Source of the DNA: Clostridia bacterium
GTDB lineage: Bacteria > Bacillota > Clostridia > Christensenellales > Aristaeellaceae
DNA: 61,632 nt
NCBI GenBank assembly: GCA_017431365.1
Contig: JAFRLF010000151.1
Coordinates: 1-61,632 of the forward strand
Direction: 5' to 3'
Shown here: in pieces, positions 25,646 through 33,697 of the stretch
Layout of the letters: every line of letters starts with the position of its first letter
Numbering within the stretch: the first letter of the stretch is position 1
Translations under genes and position numbers: made by a program
The notes under the pieces: generated by a model
Database searches by the model: none
What the model was told of the DNA's origin: nothing
Seen by the model: only the letters and a program-made list of their open reading frames with translations

Positions 25646-26532
25646 TGGCACAGAGAGCGTTGCAGCAGAGTTCATCGTACAGGCCTCATTACAGGCGGAG
25701 GTTCAGGTGGAAATGGGGCGAATTCGGGCGCGTCTGCGTACTGATATTCTATGTGCTGGTCGTCATCGCCCCGATTTACTGGATGTTCATCACGTCGGTC
25801 AAGTCATACGGCGAGATCGTCAACGTCAAAGAGGTGACGTATTGGCCGCAGACCTTTACGACCGCCAATTACGAAGAACTCTTTAACGCGATCGACTTTG
25901 GAATTTACCTGAAGAACTCGCTGCTGTATGCCTTTGTCACGGCGCTGACAGTGGTCGTCATTACCATGATGAGCGGATACGGCATGTCGCGCTATCAGTT
26001 CAGAGGAAAGGGTTTCATGCTGGGCATGTGGCTGGTAGCCCAGATGATCCCCGGCATCCTGGGAACGATACCCATGTACGTCATCTACTCAAAGCTTGGA
26101 CTGATCAACACGCGCACGGGTCTGTTTTTCATGTTCATCACCGGGCAGATCCCCTTCTGCACCATTACAATGAGGGCGTTTTTCGACCGGATCCCAGTCT
26201 CGCTGGAGGAGGCGGCCTTTGTGGACGGCTGCAACCGAGTGCAGGCCATATTCCGGATCATCCTGCCGGTGCTTTTGCCGGGCATGGCGGCGGTGTTCGT
26301 GTTCGCCTTCACCGCCGTGTGGAACGACCTGATGACCTGTGTCATCTACACGTCGAAGAAAAAGCTCTGGACGATCAACGTCATCCTCAAATCGATGATC
26401 GGCCGCGTGTCCGTGAACTGGGGTACGCTGATGGCCGGCGGCATCATAGCGCTGCTGCCCACCATCGTGGTGTTCGCGTTCGTGCAGCGGTACGTCGTCA
26501 GCGGCCTGACCGCCGGCGCGGTGAAGGAATGA
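25645..26532 (+). CDS. Carbohydrate ABC transporter permease (MalG/UgpE type)
   Basis: This 295-residue protein has an N-terminal cytoplasmic stretch rich in arginine, six membrane helices, and the EAA loop PVSLEEAAFVDGCNRVQAIFRIILPVLLPG. It pairs with the previous permease. The ATG at 25645 shares its first base with the preceding stop codon. The preceding AGGTGAT lies at a normal distance. Confidence 0.93.
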   Translation: MAQRALQQSSSYRPHYRRRFRWKWGEFGRVCVLIFYVLVVIAPIYWMFITSVKSYGEIVNVKEVTYWPQTFTTANYEELFNAIDFGIYLKNSLLYAFVTALTVVVITMMSGYGMSRYQFRGKGFMLGMWLVAQMIPGILGTIPMYVIYSKLGLINTRTGLFFMFITGQIPFCTITMRAFFDRIPVSLEEAAFVDGCNRVQAIFRIILPVLLPGMAAVFVFAFTAVWNDLMTCVIYTSKKKLWTINVILKSMIGRVSVNWGTLMAGGIIALLPTIVVFAFVQRYVVSGLTAGAVKE

Positions 26533-26556
26533 TCGGATTTTCTCCGGATGGGAACG

Positions 26557-26586
26557 GAAGAGGCGCGGTTTTAGCCGCGCCTCTTC
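26557..26586 (+). terminator. Hairpin at the end of the ABC transporter operon
   Basis: GAAGAGGCGCGG (26557-26568) pairs perfectly with 26575-26586 around a 6-base loop. There is no T run after it, so it may be a weak or factor-assisted terminator. Confidence 0.55.
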
Positions 26587-26629
26587 GTCAAGGCGTATAA
26601 GAATCTGGTTCATATGGGAGGGCGCCGTT

Positions 26630-26998
26630 ATGGCCATGACGATCGAGAATCTTCTGGAGATTCAAAAGGCCCTGCAGGAGAAATACCGGGGCATATGGGA
26701 GGGCGACTCCCCCGATACGGCGAAGAATCACCTGCTCTACGCCGTGGAGGAAATCGGCGAAGTGTCCGCGATCCTCAAAAAGCGCGGCGCGCAGGCCGTG
26801 GTGGAGGACACCGGCGTGCGCGCGCACTTCTGCGAGGAGATGGCGGACGTGTTCATGTATCTGTGCGACGTGATGCTGTGCTGCGGCGTCACGGCGGAGG
26901 AATTCGAGCGCGCCTACCGCGAAAAGGCGGAGCGCAACCTCCGGCGCGATTTTGTCGGCGAACACGCCCATTATCTGGAAAACACCGGCAAGCACTGA
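26630..26998 (+). CDS. MazG-like nucleotide pyrophosphohydrolase family protein
   Basis: The 122-residue all-alpha protein shows the metal-binding pattern of the MazG/dUTPase-2 superfamily: YAVEEIGEVSAIL (EExxE) followed by EEMADVFMYLCD (ExxD). Such enzymes hydrolyse non-canonical or excess nucleoside triphosphates to monophosphates. A GGGAGGG site precedes the ATG. It is a single gene between the transporter and the convergent recG gene. The exact nucleotide is unknown. Confidence 0.8.
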   Translation: MAMTIENLLEIQKALQEKYRGIWEGDSPDTAKNHLLYAVEEIGEVSAILKKRGAQAVVEDTGVRAHFCEEMADVFMYLCDVMLCCGVTAEEFERAYREKAERNLRRDFVGEHAHYLENTGKH

Positions 26999-27002
26999 AC
27001 GC

Positions 27003-27021
27003 ACGCGCCGCCGCGGCGCGT
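27003..27021. terminator. Palindromic hairpin between convergent MazG-like and recG genes
   Basis: ACGCGCC (27003-27009) and GGCGCGT (27015-27021) form a 7-base GC-rich stem with a 5-base loop exactly between the two stop codons. No T run accompanies it on either strand. Confidence 0.4.
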
Positions 27022-29036
27022 CAGTTCATTCCGACGTCCTTCAGCCTGTCCTGAAGGGCGTCTTTTGCCAGAGCGATCAGGGCCTGCGCTTCGGGGGTCG
27101 AGCTGTTTTTGATGATCTCGCGGGCGGCGTCGTGGCTCTCCTTGAGCAGAGCCGCGTCGCCCAGATAGGCGTACGCCCCCAGCGACATGGCGCCGGACTG
27201 CCGCTGACCCAGGAGATCCCCCGGGCCCCGCAGTTCCATGTCCTTTTTGGCGATTTCAAACCCGTCGTTTGTGCGGGTCATCAGGCGCAGCCGCTCGTTC
27301 GGCTCCGCCATCAGAAAGCACCATGAGACTTCGGCGCCGCGCCCGACGCGCCCGCGCAGCTGGTGCAGCTGCGCCAGGCCGAACCGGTCGGCGTTTTCGA
27401 TGACCATGACCGTGGCGTTGGGGACGTTGACCCCCACCTCGATGACGGTCGTGGAGACCAGGACGTCGATCTGTCCTGTCCGGAACGCCTCGAGGAGGGC
27501 GTCCTTGTCGGCGGCCTTGAGCCGTCCGTGCACCAGCGCGATCCGGAGGTCGGGCAGATCCTGCGTGCGCAGCCGCTCGTACAGGACCTCGGCGGGCGTG
27601 GCGTCCAAGGCCTCGTTCTCCTCGATCAGCGGACAGACCACATAGGCCTGCCGTCCCTTACGGACTTCAGAGCGGATAAAGCCGTACATGTCGCGGCGCT
27701 TGTCCTCCGGGACGATGCGGGTCCTCACGGGCGTGCGGCCGGGAGGCAGTTCGTCCACCACCGAGATGTCCAGGTCCCCGTACAGGATGAGCGACAGCGT
27801 GCGCGGGATCGGCGTGGCTGACATGACGAGCACGTTGGGCGAGCGCCCCTTATCGGAGAGGGTCGTTCGCTGACGCACGCCGAAGCGGTGCTGCTCGTCG
27901 GTGATCACCAGGCCGAGCTCGTGATAGACGACGTCCTCTGTGATGAGGGCGTGCGTGCCGATGACGGCCTGCCACGCGCCGGAGGCGATGGCCTCCCGGG
28001 CTTCGCGCCGCGCTTTGGCGGTCAATGAGCCGGTCAGCAGGCCGCAGCGGATCCCCAGGGGCTCCAGCAGGGCTTTGGCGCTCTCATAGTGTTGAGACGC
28101 GAGGATTTCGGTCGGCGCCATGAGGGCGGTCTGCCATCCCGCCCGGACGGCGGCGTACATGGCGGCAAAGGCCACGGCCGTCTTGCCGCAGCCGACGTCG
28201 CCCTGAACCAGCCTCGCCATCGGGAAGGGCGCGCGGAGGTCGCTCAGGATCTCGTCAAGAACGCGCCTCTGCGCGTTCGTCGGCGAGAAGGGGAGCGTGC
28301 GCCAGAAGGCCTCGCCGGCGTCGTCCGGCGCGTCGATTGATACGCCTTCTTCCCGGCTGCCACGTATGAGCCACAGCCCCAGCTGGAACAAAAGGAACTC
28401 CTCGAACGCGAGCCGGCGGTTGGCGGCCTTCAGAGCCTCCCAGTCGAGCGGGCGGTGGGCGTTCAGTATCGCGTAATTGCGCTCGCAGAGGCCGTACTTT
28501 TTCCGGAATTCGGCGGGGAACGTTTCGCCCCACTGCCCCTCGCGCGCATCCAGCGCCGCGTTGATCGCGCTGACCAGCGCGGTGAGGGGCACACCCTTCA
28601 GGGGCTTATACACGGGTTTGATGCCCTCGCCGGATTCAAAGGCCGGGCTGATCAGCTGCAGCGCGCCGTATCTGGCCTCCGCCTTGCCGTAGAGCAGCAG
28701 CTCCCTGCCAGGGACGAGTCTGTCCTTCAGCCAGGGCTGGTTGTACCACACGCAGGGCATGGAATCCGTCCCATCCGTCACGCGCACGGAGACGATGGAC
28801 ATCTTTCCGAAGCGGCGGAGCACGCTGCCGCCCTTCACGCGGACGCGCACGGCGGCCTCGTCGCCGTCCTTCAGAGAGTTGAGAGCCGCGGGATGCGACA
28901 GATCCCGGTAGGCTTTTGGCAGGTACCCCACCAGGTCCCGCGCCGTGAGGATGCCCGCGGCCTGCAGGGCCTTGAGCCGCGCCGGGCCGATGCCCTTGAT
29001 CTCATGAAGCTGAAGGTCGCGATGAGGTTCGGGCAT
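27021..29036 (-). CDS. recG: ATP-dependent DNA helicase RecG
   Basis: The 671-residue protein is RecG, which reverses stalled forks and processes Holliday junctions. It begins with a helix-hairpin-helix-like part (IKGIGPARLKALQAAGI) and an OB-fold wedge domain. Superfamily 2 helicase motifs follow: Walker A QGDVGCGKT, DEQHRFGV (motif II), MSATPIPRT (motif III), VSTTVIEVGVNVP and HQLRGRVGRG (motifs V and VI). The ATG directly follows the TAA stop of the upstream C39-like gene, so both are probably co-transcribed. Confidence 0.96.
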   Translation of the reverse strand: MPEPHRDLQLHEIKGIGPARLKALQAAGILTARDLVGYLPKAYRDLSHPAALNSLKDGDEAAVRVRVKGGSVLRRFGKMSIVSVRVTDGTDSMPCVWYNQPWLKDRLVPGRELLLYGKAEARYGALQLISPAFESGEGIKPVYKPLKGVPLTALVSAINAALDAREGQWGETFPAEFRKKYGLCERNYAILNAHRPLDWEALKAANRRLAFEEFLLFQLGLWLIRGSREEGVSIDAPDDAGEAFWRTLPFSPTNAQRRVLDEILSDLRAPFPMARLVQGDVGCGKTAVAFAAMYAAVRAGWQTALMAPTEILASQHYESAKALLEPLGIRCGLLTGSLTAKARREAREAIASGAWQAVIGTHALITEDVVYHELGLVITDEQHRFGVRQRTTLSDKGRSPNVLVMSATPIPRTLSLILYGDLDISVVDELPPGRTPVRTRIVPEDKRRDMYGFIRSEVRKGRQAYVVCPLIEENEALDATPAEVLYERLRTQDLPDLRIALVHGRLKAADKDALLEAFRTGQIDVLVSTTVIEVGVNVPNATVMVIENADRFGLAQLHQLRGRVGRGAEVSWCFLMAEPNERLRLMTRTNDGFEIAKKDMELRGPGDLLGQRQSGAMSLGAYAYLGDAALLKESHDAAREIIKNSSTPEAQALIALAKDALQDRLKDVGMN

Positions 29037-29708
29037 TTATCGGGCCTCCGGGCGGTTCGTGCGGGTGATGAGGGTGAAGTCCCTGGGCAGGTCGGCCTCG
29101 ACCCAGAAAAGGGCGTGGCTGACGCCCGCGCCGGTGACGACGCCGCGCCTGTTTTTTATTGGGAAGACGATCTCGCTGCCGGGCACGACGGCGCATACCC
29201 GGTCACGGACCTTTTCAGCCGCGCTCTCCACCGCGCAGTCCATGACGAGCAGCTGCCGCTGACCGCCGACTTCACGGCTCTTGAGCAGCGCGACGATATG
29301 CCCCACCCGCAGGTTGCACAGCGCCGTGTTTCCGGGCACGGCCATGTGAGCCCAGAGCTTTTCGTGGTCGTTGAGCAGGCCCTCGCCGTCGTAGCGGAAG
29401 CCGTTCTCCCGGGCGAAGCCGCAGTCCATCATGCCCTGCAGCATGGCGGGGCGGTCGGTGCCGTCGTCGCCGCGCCCGCCCACGGAGACGGACACGTCTG
29501 CCACGTCGTCCGGATCGAGGCGGACGCCGTGCATCCATTCGACGCAGTGCACGAGGGAGAATATGCCGCAGCCGGAATCGGACAGGTCGCAGCCGTTGTT
29601 CTGATATTCGTAAGGATGGGTCCAGTCGTCGCTCTTCTGATTGCAGAAGCGCAGCAGCCGGCCCTCGAAGGCGATCTCACGGGTCTTGGACGTGAAGGGA
29701 AAGAGCAT
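29037..29708 (-). CDS. C39-like papain-fold protein (putative, cytoplasmic)
   Basis: The 223-residue protein contains NNGCDLSDSGCGIFSLVHCVEWMHG, which resembles the active-site cysteine helix of C39/papain-like peptidases. A later histidine in VGHIVALLK could complete a catalytic pair. No signal peptide or membrane segment is visible, unlike exported C39 proteins. The ATG at 29708 follows GAAAGGA. An in-frame TTG 21 bases upstream is less likely. It is adjacent to recG without a gap and has its own promoter. Proteolytic activity is an inference. Confidence 0.55.
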   Translation of the reverse strand: MLFPFTSKTREIAFEGRLLRFCNQKSDDWTHPYEYQNNGCDLSDSGCGIFSLVHCVEWMHGVRLDPDDVADVSVSVGGRGDDGTDRPAMLQGMMDCGFARENGFRYDGEGLLNDHEKLWAHMAVPGNTALCNLRVGHIVALLKSREVGGQRQLLVMDCAVESAAEKVRDRVCAVVPGSEIVFPIKNRRGVVTGAGVSHALFWVEADLPRDFTLITRTNRPEAR

Positions 29709-29763
29709 GGCGGATAGTCCTTTCTGCAAATGTCATCGGTTGTTTGGAGATTGTTCTGATGAT

Positions 29764-29792
29764 ATTTTATCATATGGAAAGAGTTTCGTCAA
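29764..29792 (-). promoter_or_regulatory. Sigma-A promoter for the C39-like gene and recG
   Basis: On the minus strand TTGACG (complement of 29787-29792) and TAAAAT (complement of 29764-29769) have a 17-base spacer. It is back to back with the MATE promoter, with the -35 boxes 13 bases apart. Confidence 0.75.
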
Positions 29793-29805
29793 AGCGTCTC
29801 ATTTT

Positions 29806-29834
29806 TTGACACGCGTGATTTTATGTGGTATAAT
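29806..29834 (+). promoter_or_regulatory. Sigma-A promoter for the MATE transporter gene
   Basis: A perfect TTGACA (29806-29811) and a perfect TATAAT (29829-29834) have the ideal 17-base spacer, so high basal expression is expected. Confidence 0.85.
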
Positions 29835-29901
29835 GTATTTGTGAAAGTATCCGTTTCACCTTTAAAACGGGTATTTTCATGGATGAGAGGGTTGATTGCC
29901 G

Positions 29902-31245
29902 ATGCAGAGTGTTCCCAAACCCCAGTGGCGCGTGATCTTTGATCTGGCCTGGCCGACGATGGCGGAACAAGCGCTGGGTACGGTCGTCCAGTATATCGAC
30001 ACGGGCATGGTGGGGCGTTTGGGCGCTCACGCGACGGCCTGCATCGGCCTGACGTCTTCGGCGACATGGATGGTCAATTCGCCGCTCTGGGCCTTCGGCG
30101 TGGGCGTGCTGGCCTGTACGGCCAAGGCCGTCGGCGCAAAGGACGAGCAGACCGTGCGCAGGACGGCCTCGCAGACGGTGCTCCTGACGCTCGTGCTGGG
30201 CGTGATCATCGGGGTGTTGACGCTGGTCATCAGCCCATTCCTCCCCGCGTGGCTGGGGGCGGAGGAGTCTCTTCGCCGGGACGGAGGGCTGTACTTCGGC
30301 ATCGTGTGTTCACCCATGCTCTTTCGGGCGGCGCTCACGCTGTTCGCGGCGTCTCTGCGCGCCACGGGCGACACGCGGACGCCCATGTTCATCAACGTGG
30401 GCATAAACGTGCTCAACATCATCCTCAACGCGCTGCTGATTTACGGATGCGGCTGGGGGGTTGTCGGCGCGGCGATCGCGACGGCTGTGTCGTACGCGGT
30501 AGGCGGCATCGTGATGAGCGCGTGCTTCTTCCGCAACAAGAGGCTGTCCCTGCGCGGGACGCGCATCAGATATGACCGCGAGGCCATGGCTCCCATCATA
30601 CGCATCAGCGTCCCCGTGGTGGGAACCCGACTGGCGACTTTTCTGGGGCACGTCGTGTTCAGCTCGCTGGTGACGAGTCTCGGCACGCAGGCGCTCGCCT
30701 CGCACACCCTGGCGCTTACCGCCGAGCAGGCCTTTTACATTCCAGGTTACGGCATGCAGGCGGCCGGAGCGACTCTGGCGGGGCAGGCGCTGGGTGAAAG
30801 GGATCGGGACAAGCTCTGGCGCGTCTCCCGGACGGTCATGACGTTTACGATCCTTATGATGTGCCTGACGGGTGGGATACTGTTCCTGATCCCCAGGCAG
30901 ATGATGGCCCTATTTACGGCGGACGCGGCCGTCATCGCCGGCGGGGTACCCCTTCTCCGCATCATCGCGGTGACGGAGCCCGTCTACGGCATGGGCATTA
31001 TACTCGAGGGCGTGTTCGAGGGCGTCGGCGAGACCCGCGCGCCGTTTGTATATTCTCTCGTGTGCATGTGGGGGATACGCATTCTGGGCACGGTGCTGTG
31101 CGTCCGGTACTTTGGCCTGGGGCTTGTCAGCGTCTGGCTGTGCATGGCTGCCGACAACAGCTGTCGGGGGTTCATGCTGGCTGTCAAGTATTTCCGAAGA
31201 AACTGGCTCGACCGGCTTTTGCCGCCGGGACGGGCCGCAGACTGA
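29902..31245 (+). CDS. MATE family multidrug efflux transporter
   Basis: At 447 residues with about twelve membrane helices it matches the MATE family, which exports cationic drugs or metabolites using sodium or proton gradients. The N-terminal IFDLAWPTMAEQALGTVVQYIDTGMVGRLG and the mid-protein repeat ISVPVVGTRLATFLGHVVFSSLVTSLG are the two homologous halves. The ATG at 29902 has GAGAGGG upstream. A LysR regulator follows in the same direction, so the regulator may control this exporter. Confidence 0.92.
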   Translation: MQSVPKPQWRVIFDLAWPTMAEQALGTVVQYIDTGMVGRLGAHATACIGLTSSATWMVNSPLWAFGVGVLACTAKAVGAKDEQTVRRTASQTVLLTLVLGVIIGVLTLVISPFLPAWLGAEESLRRDGGLYFGIVCSPMLFRAALTLFAASLRATGDTRTPMFINVGINVLNIILNALLIYGCGWGVVGAAIATAVSYAVGGIVMSACFFRNKRLSLRGTRIRYDREAMAPIIRISVPVVGTRLATFLGHVVFSSLVTSLGTQALASHTLALTAEQAFYIPGYGMQAAGATLAGQALGERDRDKLWRVSRTVMTFTILMMCLTGGILFLIPRQMMALFTADAAVIAGGVPLLRIIAVTEPVYGMGIILEGVFEGVGETRAPFVYSLVCMWGIRILGTVLCVRYFGLGLVSVWLCMAADNSCRGFMLAVKYFRRNWLDRLLPPGRAAD

Positions 31246-31297
31246 ACTCACGCCGGACAGAAATGCGTCCCGGCGTGTGAAGAAAGGAGGGAACCCC

Positions 31298-32194
31298 ATG
31301 ATTGATACCAAGATCAAAACCCTTCTGACCCTGGAACAGCTGGGATCCTATACTCAGACGGCGGAAGCGCTGTCTCTGACGCAGCCTGCCGTCAGCCACC
31401 ACATCCGCATGCTGGAGGAGCAGTACGGCATCCGCATCTTCGTCAAGACCAAGCATCGGCTGAAACCCACCCCGGAGGGAGAGGTGCTCCTGGATTACGC
31501 CCGGCAGGCGATGGCCCTGTCCGAGGGCGTCAAACAGGCGATATCGGACAGGCAAAGGGATATCCATTCCCTGACGGTGGGCATCACCCCCACGGCGAGC
31601 GACATTCTCGTACCCCAGGTGCTTGCGGCGTACTGCAACGAGCATCCGGGCACGCACATCCAGATCGTTCGCGACACCATGGGCAATATCGACAGCAAGC
31701 TTTCGTTCTATGAGCTGGATTTCGCGATCGTCGACGGCATGATCCGCAACGAAAAGACGAACGCCTTTCTCCTCGGCACGGACTATCTGGGACTGGTGGT
31801 GTCTCCAAGGCACGCCTTCGCGGGGCGCATGAGCGTCACCATCGAGGAGATCCAGAGGGAGAACCTGGTGCTGCGGCCCCGCAGCGCGGAGACGCGCAAG
31901 CTCTTTGAGAGCTATATCACCAGCCATGGCTATATGATGAGGGATTTCAACATCATCATGGAGCTGGACAGCGTGTCCAACATTAAGGACATCATCATGG
32001 CCAATCTGGGGATTTCCATCCTGAGCCACAACGTCTGCCTGGAGGAAGAGCGGCGCGGGAACATGGTGATCGTCCCCATAGAGAACTGCCAGATGATGCG
32101 GCCCATCAATCTCATCTATCCCAAGGACTTCGCGCATCCGGAGATCCTTCAGGACATCCGGGAGAGCTACGCCCGGCATTTCGGCCGGACGTGA
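31298..32194 (+). CDS. LysR family transcriptional regulator
   Basis: The 298-residue protein has the LysR layout. The N-terminal winged helix-turn-helix reads TLEQLGSYTQTAEALSLTQPAVSHHIRMLEEQYGIRIF. A linker helix follows, then a periplasmic-binding-type effector domain starting LTVGITPTASDILVP. The ATG at 31298 has AAGGAGG at 31284-31290. A longer frame reads back into the MATE gene but has no ribosome site. It is 52 bases after the MATE gene and probably co-transcribed. The effector is unknown. Confidence 0.92.
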   Translation: MIDTKIKTLLTLEQLGSYTQTAEALSLTQPAVSHHIRMLEEQYGIRIFVKTKHRLKPTPEGEVLLDYARQAMALSEGVKQAISDRQRDIHSLTVGITPTASDILVPQVLAAYCNEHPGTHIQIVRDTMGNIDSKLSFYELDFAIVDGMIRNEKTNAFLLGTDYLGLVVSPRHAFAGRMSVTIEEIQRENLVLRPRSAETRKLFESYITSHGYMMRDFNIIMELDSVSNIKDIIMANLGISILSHNVCLEEERRGNMVIVPIENCQMMRPINLIYPKDFAHPEILQDIRESYARHFGRT

Positions 32195-32258
32195 AGCGGC
32201 CGGAATTCCGGCGCGCGCCGAATTTAGTGATTTCCATAAAAAAGGGGGTTGCCCGCCG

Positions 32259-33572
32259 TTGGACCAAAAAATGAACGCGTCGGCGCGATATGACGTCTGC
32301 GTCTTTGACCTGGACGGGACGCTGACACAGTCGGGCATAGGCATCGGCCGGAGCGTCCGGTACGCGCTGGAGAAAATGGGCCGGCCCACACCTGACGAAG
32401 ACGTCCTGCGGCGGTATATCGGTCCGCCCCTGCTCGAGAGCTTTATGCAAATCGACGGCATGGACGAGCCGGACGCCCGGCGCGCGGTTGAGATCTACCG
32501 CGAGCGATACAACACCGTTGGTTGGAGAGAGAACGCCGTCTATCCGGGGATCGGCACGCTCCTGCGCGCGCTGAAGGCGCGGGGCGTCTTTGTGGCGGTC
32601 GCCACGGGCAAGCCGACGGGCGTGGCCTCGGACATCCTGGCCGGGTTCGGCCTCGACCTGTACGTCGACAAGCTGGTCGGACCTCATCCGGACGATCACC
32701 ACGCCGACAAGGCGGCGCTGATCGCCGAGGCCCTGCCCGAAGGCGCCGTCCATCCCTGCATGATCGGCGACCGGGGCGGCGACGTCGAGGGCGCCCGCGC
32801 GCTGGGCATCGACGGGATCGGCGTGTTGTACGGGTATGGCGGCCGGAGCGAGCTGGAGGCCGCCGGGGCGACCTGCCTTGCGGAGGACGTTTCGGCTCTG
32901 AGCGGGCTCCTTCTGGGCGACGATCCCGTGAATCGGGGGTTGTTCATCAGTTTCGAGGGAACGGACGGCAGCGGAAAGAGCACCCAGCTCAAAAAGGCGT
33001 CTGAAATGCTGACCGCGTGGGGATACGATGTGACCCTTACGCGGGAACCGGGCGGATGCCCGATATCCGAGCGCATCCGCGAGATCATCCTCGACGTCGG
33101 CTCGGCGGGCATGACGGCGGAGTGCGAGACGCTTTTGTACGCGGCGTCGCGGGCGCAGCACGTGGCGCAGGTCATACGTCCCGCGCTTGAGCGCGGAGCC
33201 ATCGTGCTCTGCGACCGGTTTGTGGACTCGTCGATGGCGTATCAGGCCTATGGCCGGCGCATGGGCGAGGACGTGATCGCGCGGATCAACGAGCCCGCGA
33301 CGGGCGGGCTTGAACCGGATCTGACGCTCTTTTACGACATGAGCCCCGAGGCCGCCATGTCGAGGCGGCGCAGCGCGAGCGTACCCGACCGCATGGAGCG
33401 GGAAAACGAGGACTTTGTCCTGCGCGTGTATGACGGCTTTCAGCGCGTCGTCAGGGAAAATCCCCGGCGCGTCAGGCGCGTCGACGCCTCGGGCACGGTG
33501 GAAGAGGTCTTTGATCAGACGCGGGAGCTGCTCAGAAGCGCGCTGGCGGTCGGCAAAACGAAAAAATTATGA
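32259..33572 (+). CDS. tmk: Fusion of a HAD phosphatase with thymidylate kinase
   Basis: One continuous 437-residue frame encodes two enzymes. Residues 10 to about 222 are a HAD-family hydrolase like phosphoglycolate phosphatase: DVCVFDLDGTLT with the nucleophile aspartate, VATGKPTG, and MIGDRGGDVEGA. Residues 227-437 are a complete thymidylate kinase: P-loop EGTDGSGKS (233-241), TREPGG (261-266), CDRFVDSS (319-325) and a RRRSASVPDRME lid. Tmk phosphorylates dTMP to dTDP and is essential. The likely start is TTG 32259, ten bases after AAAGGGGG; ATG 32271 is an alternative. No separate tmk is seen in the window. The HAD domain might act on a nucleotide, but this is inference. Confidence 0.9.
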   Translation: MDQKMNASARYDVCVFDLDGTLTQSGIGIGRSVRYALEKMGRPTPDEDVLRRYIGPPLLESFMQIDGMDEPDARRAVEIYRERYNTVGWRENAVYPGIGTLLRALKARGVFVAVATGKPTGVASDILAGFGLDLYVDKLVGPHPDDHHADKAALIAEALPEGAVHPCMIGDRGGDVEGARALGIDGIGVLYGYGGRSELEAAGATCLAEDVSALSGLLLGDDPVNRGLFISFEGTDGSGKSTQLKKASEMLTAWGYDVTLTREPGGCPISERIREIILDVGSAGMTAECETLLYAASRAQHVAQVIRPALERGAIVLCDRFVDSSMAYQAYGRRMGEDVIARINEPATGGLEPDLTLFYDMSPEAAMSRRRSASVPDRMERENEDFVLRVYDGFQRVVRENPRRVRRVDASGTVEEVFDQTRELLRSALAVGKTKKL

Positions 33573-33611
33573 ATATTTTGGCTTTGAATTGCAACAATTA
33601 ACCCGAGATTT

Positions 33612-33640
33612 ACGACAAAATGTTATCATAAGTTTATAAT
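33612..33640 (+). promoter_or_regulatory. Probable promoter of the zinc-ribbon/peptidoglycan-binding protein gene
   Basis: TATAAT (33635-33640) is preceded after 17 bases by ACGACA (33612-33617), which matches the -35 consensus at four of six bases. The local sequence is AT-rich compared with its surroundings. Confidence 0.5.
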
Positions 33641-33697
33641 AATCGTTTGAAGGGTGGCAAGGCTGATCAGACGGCTTTGCGGAAAGGCGGTAATGGT

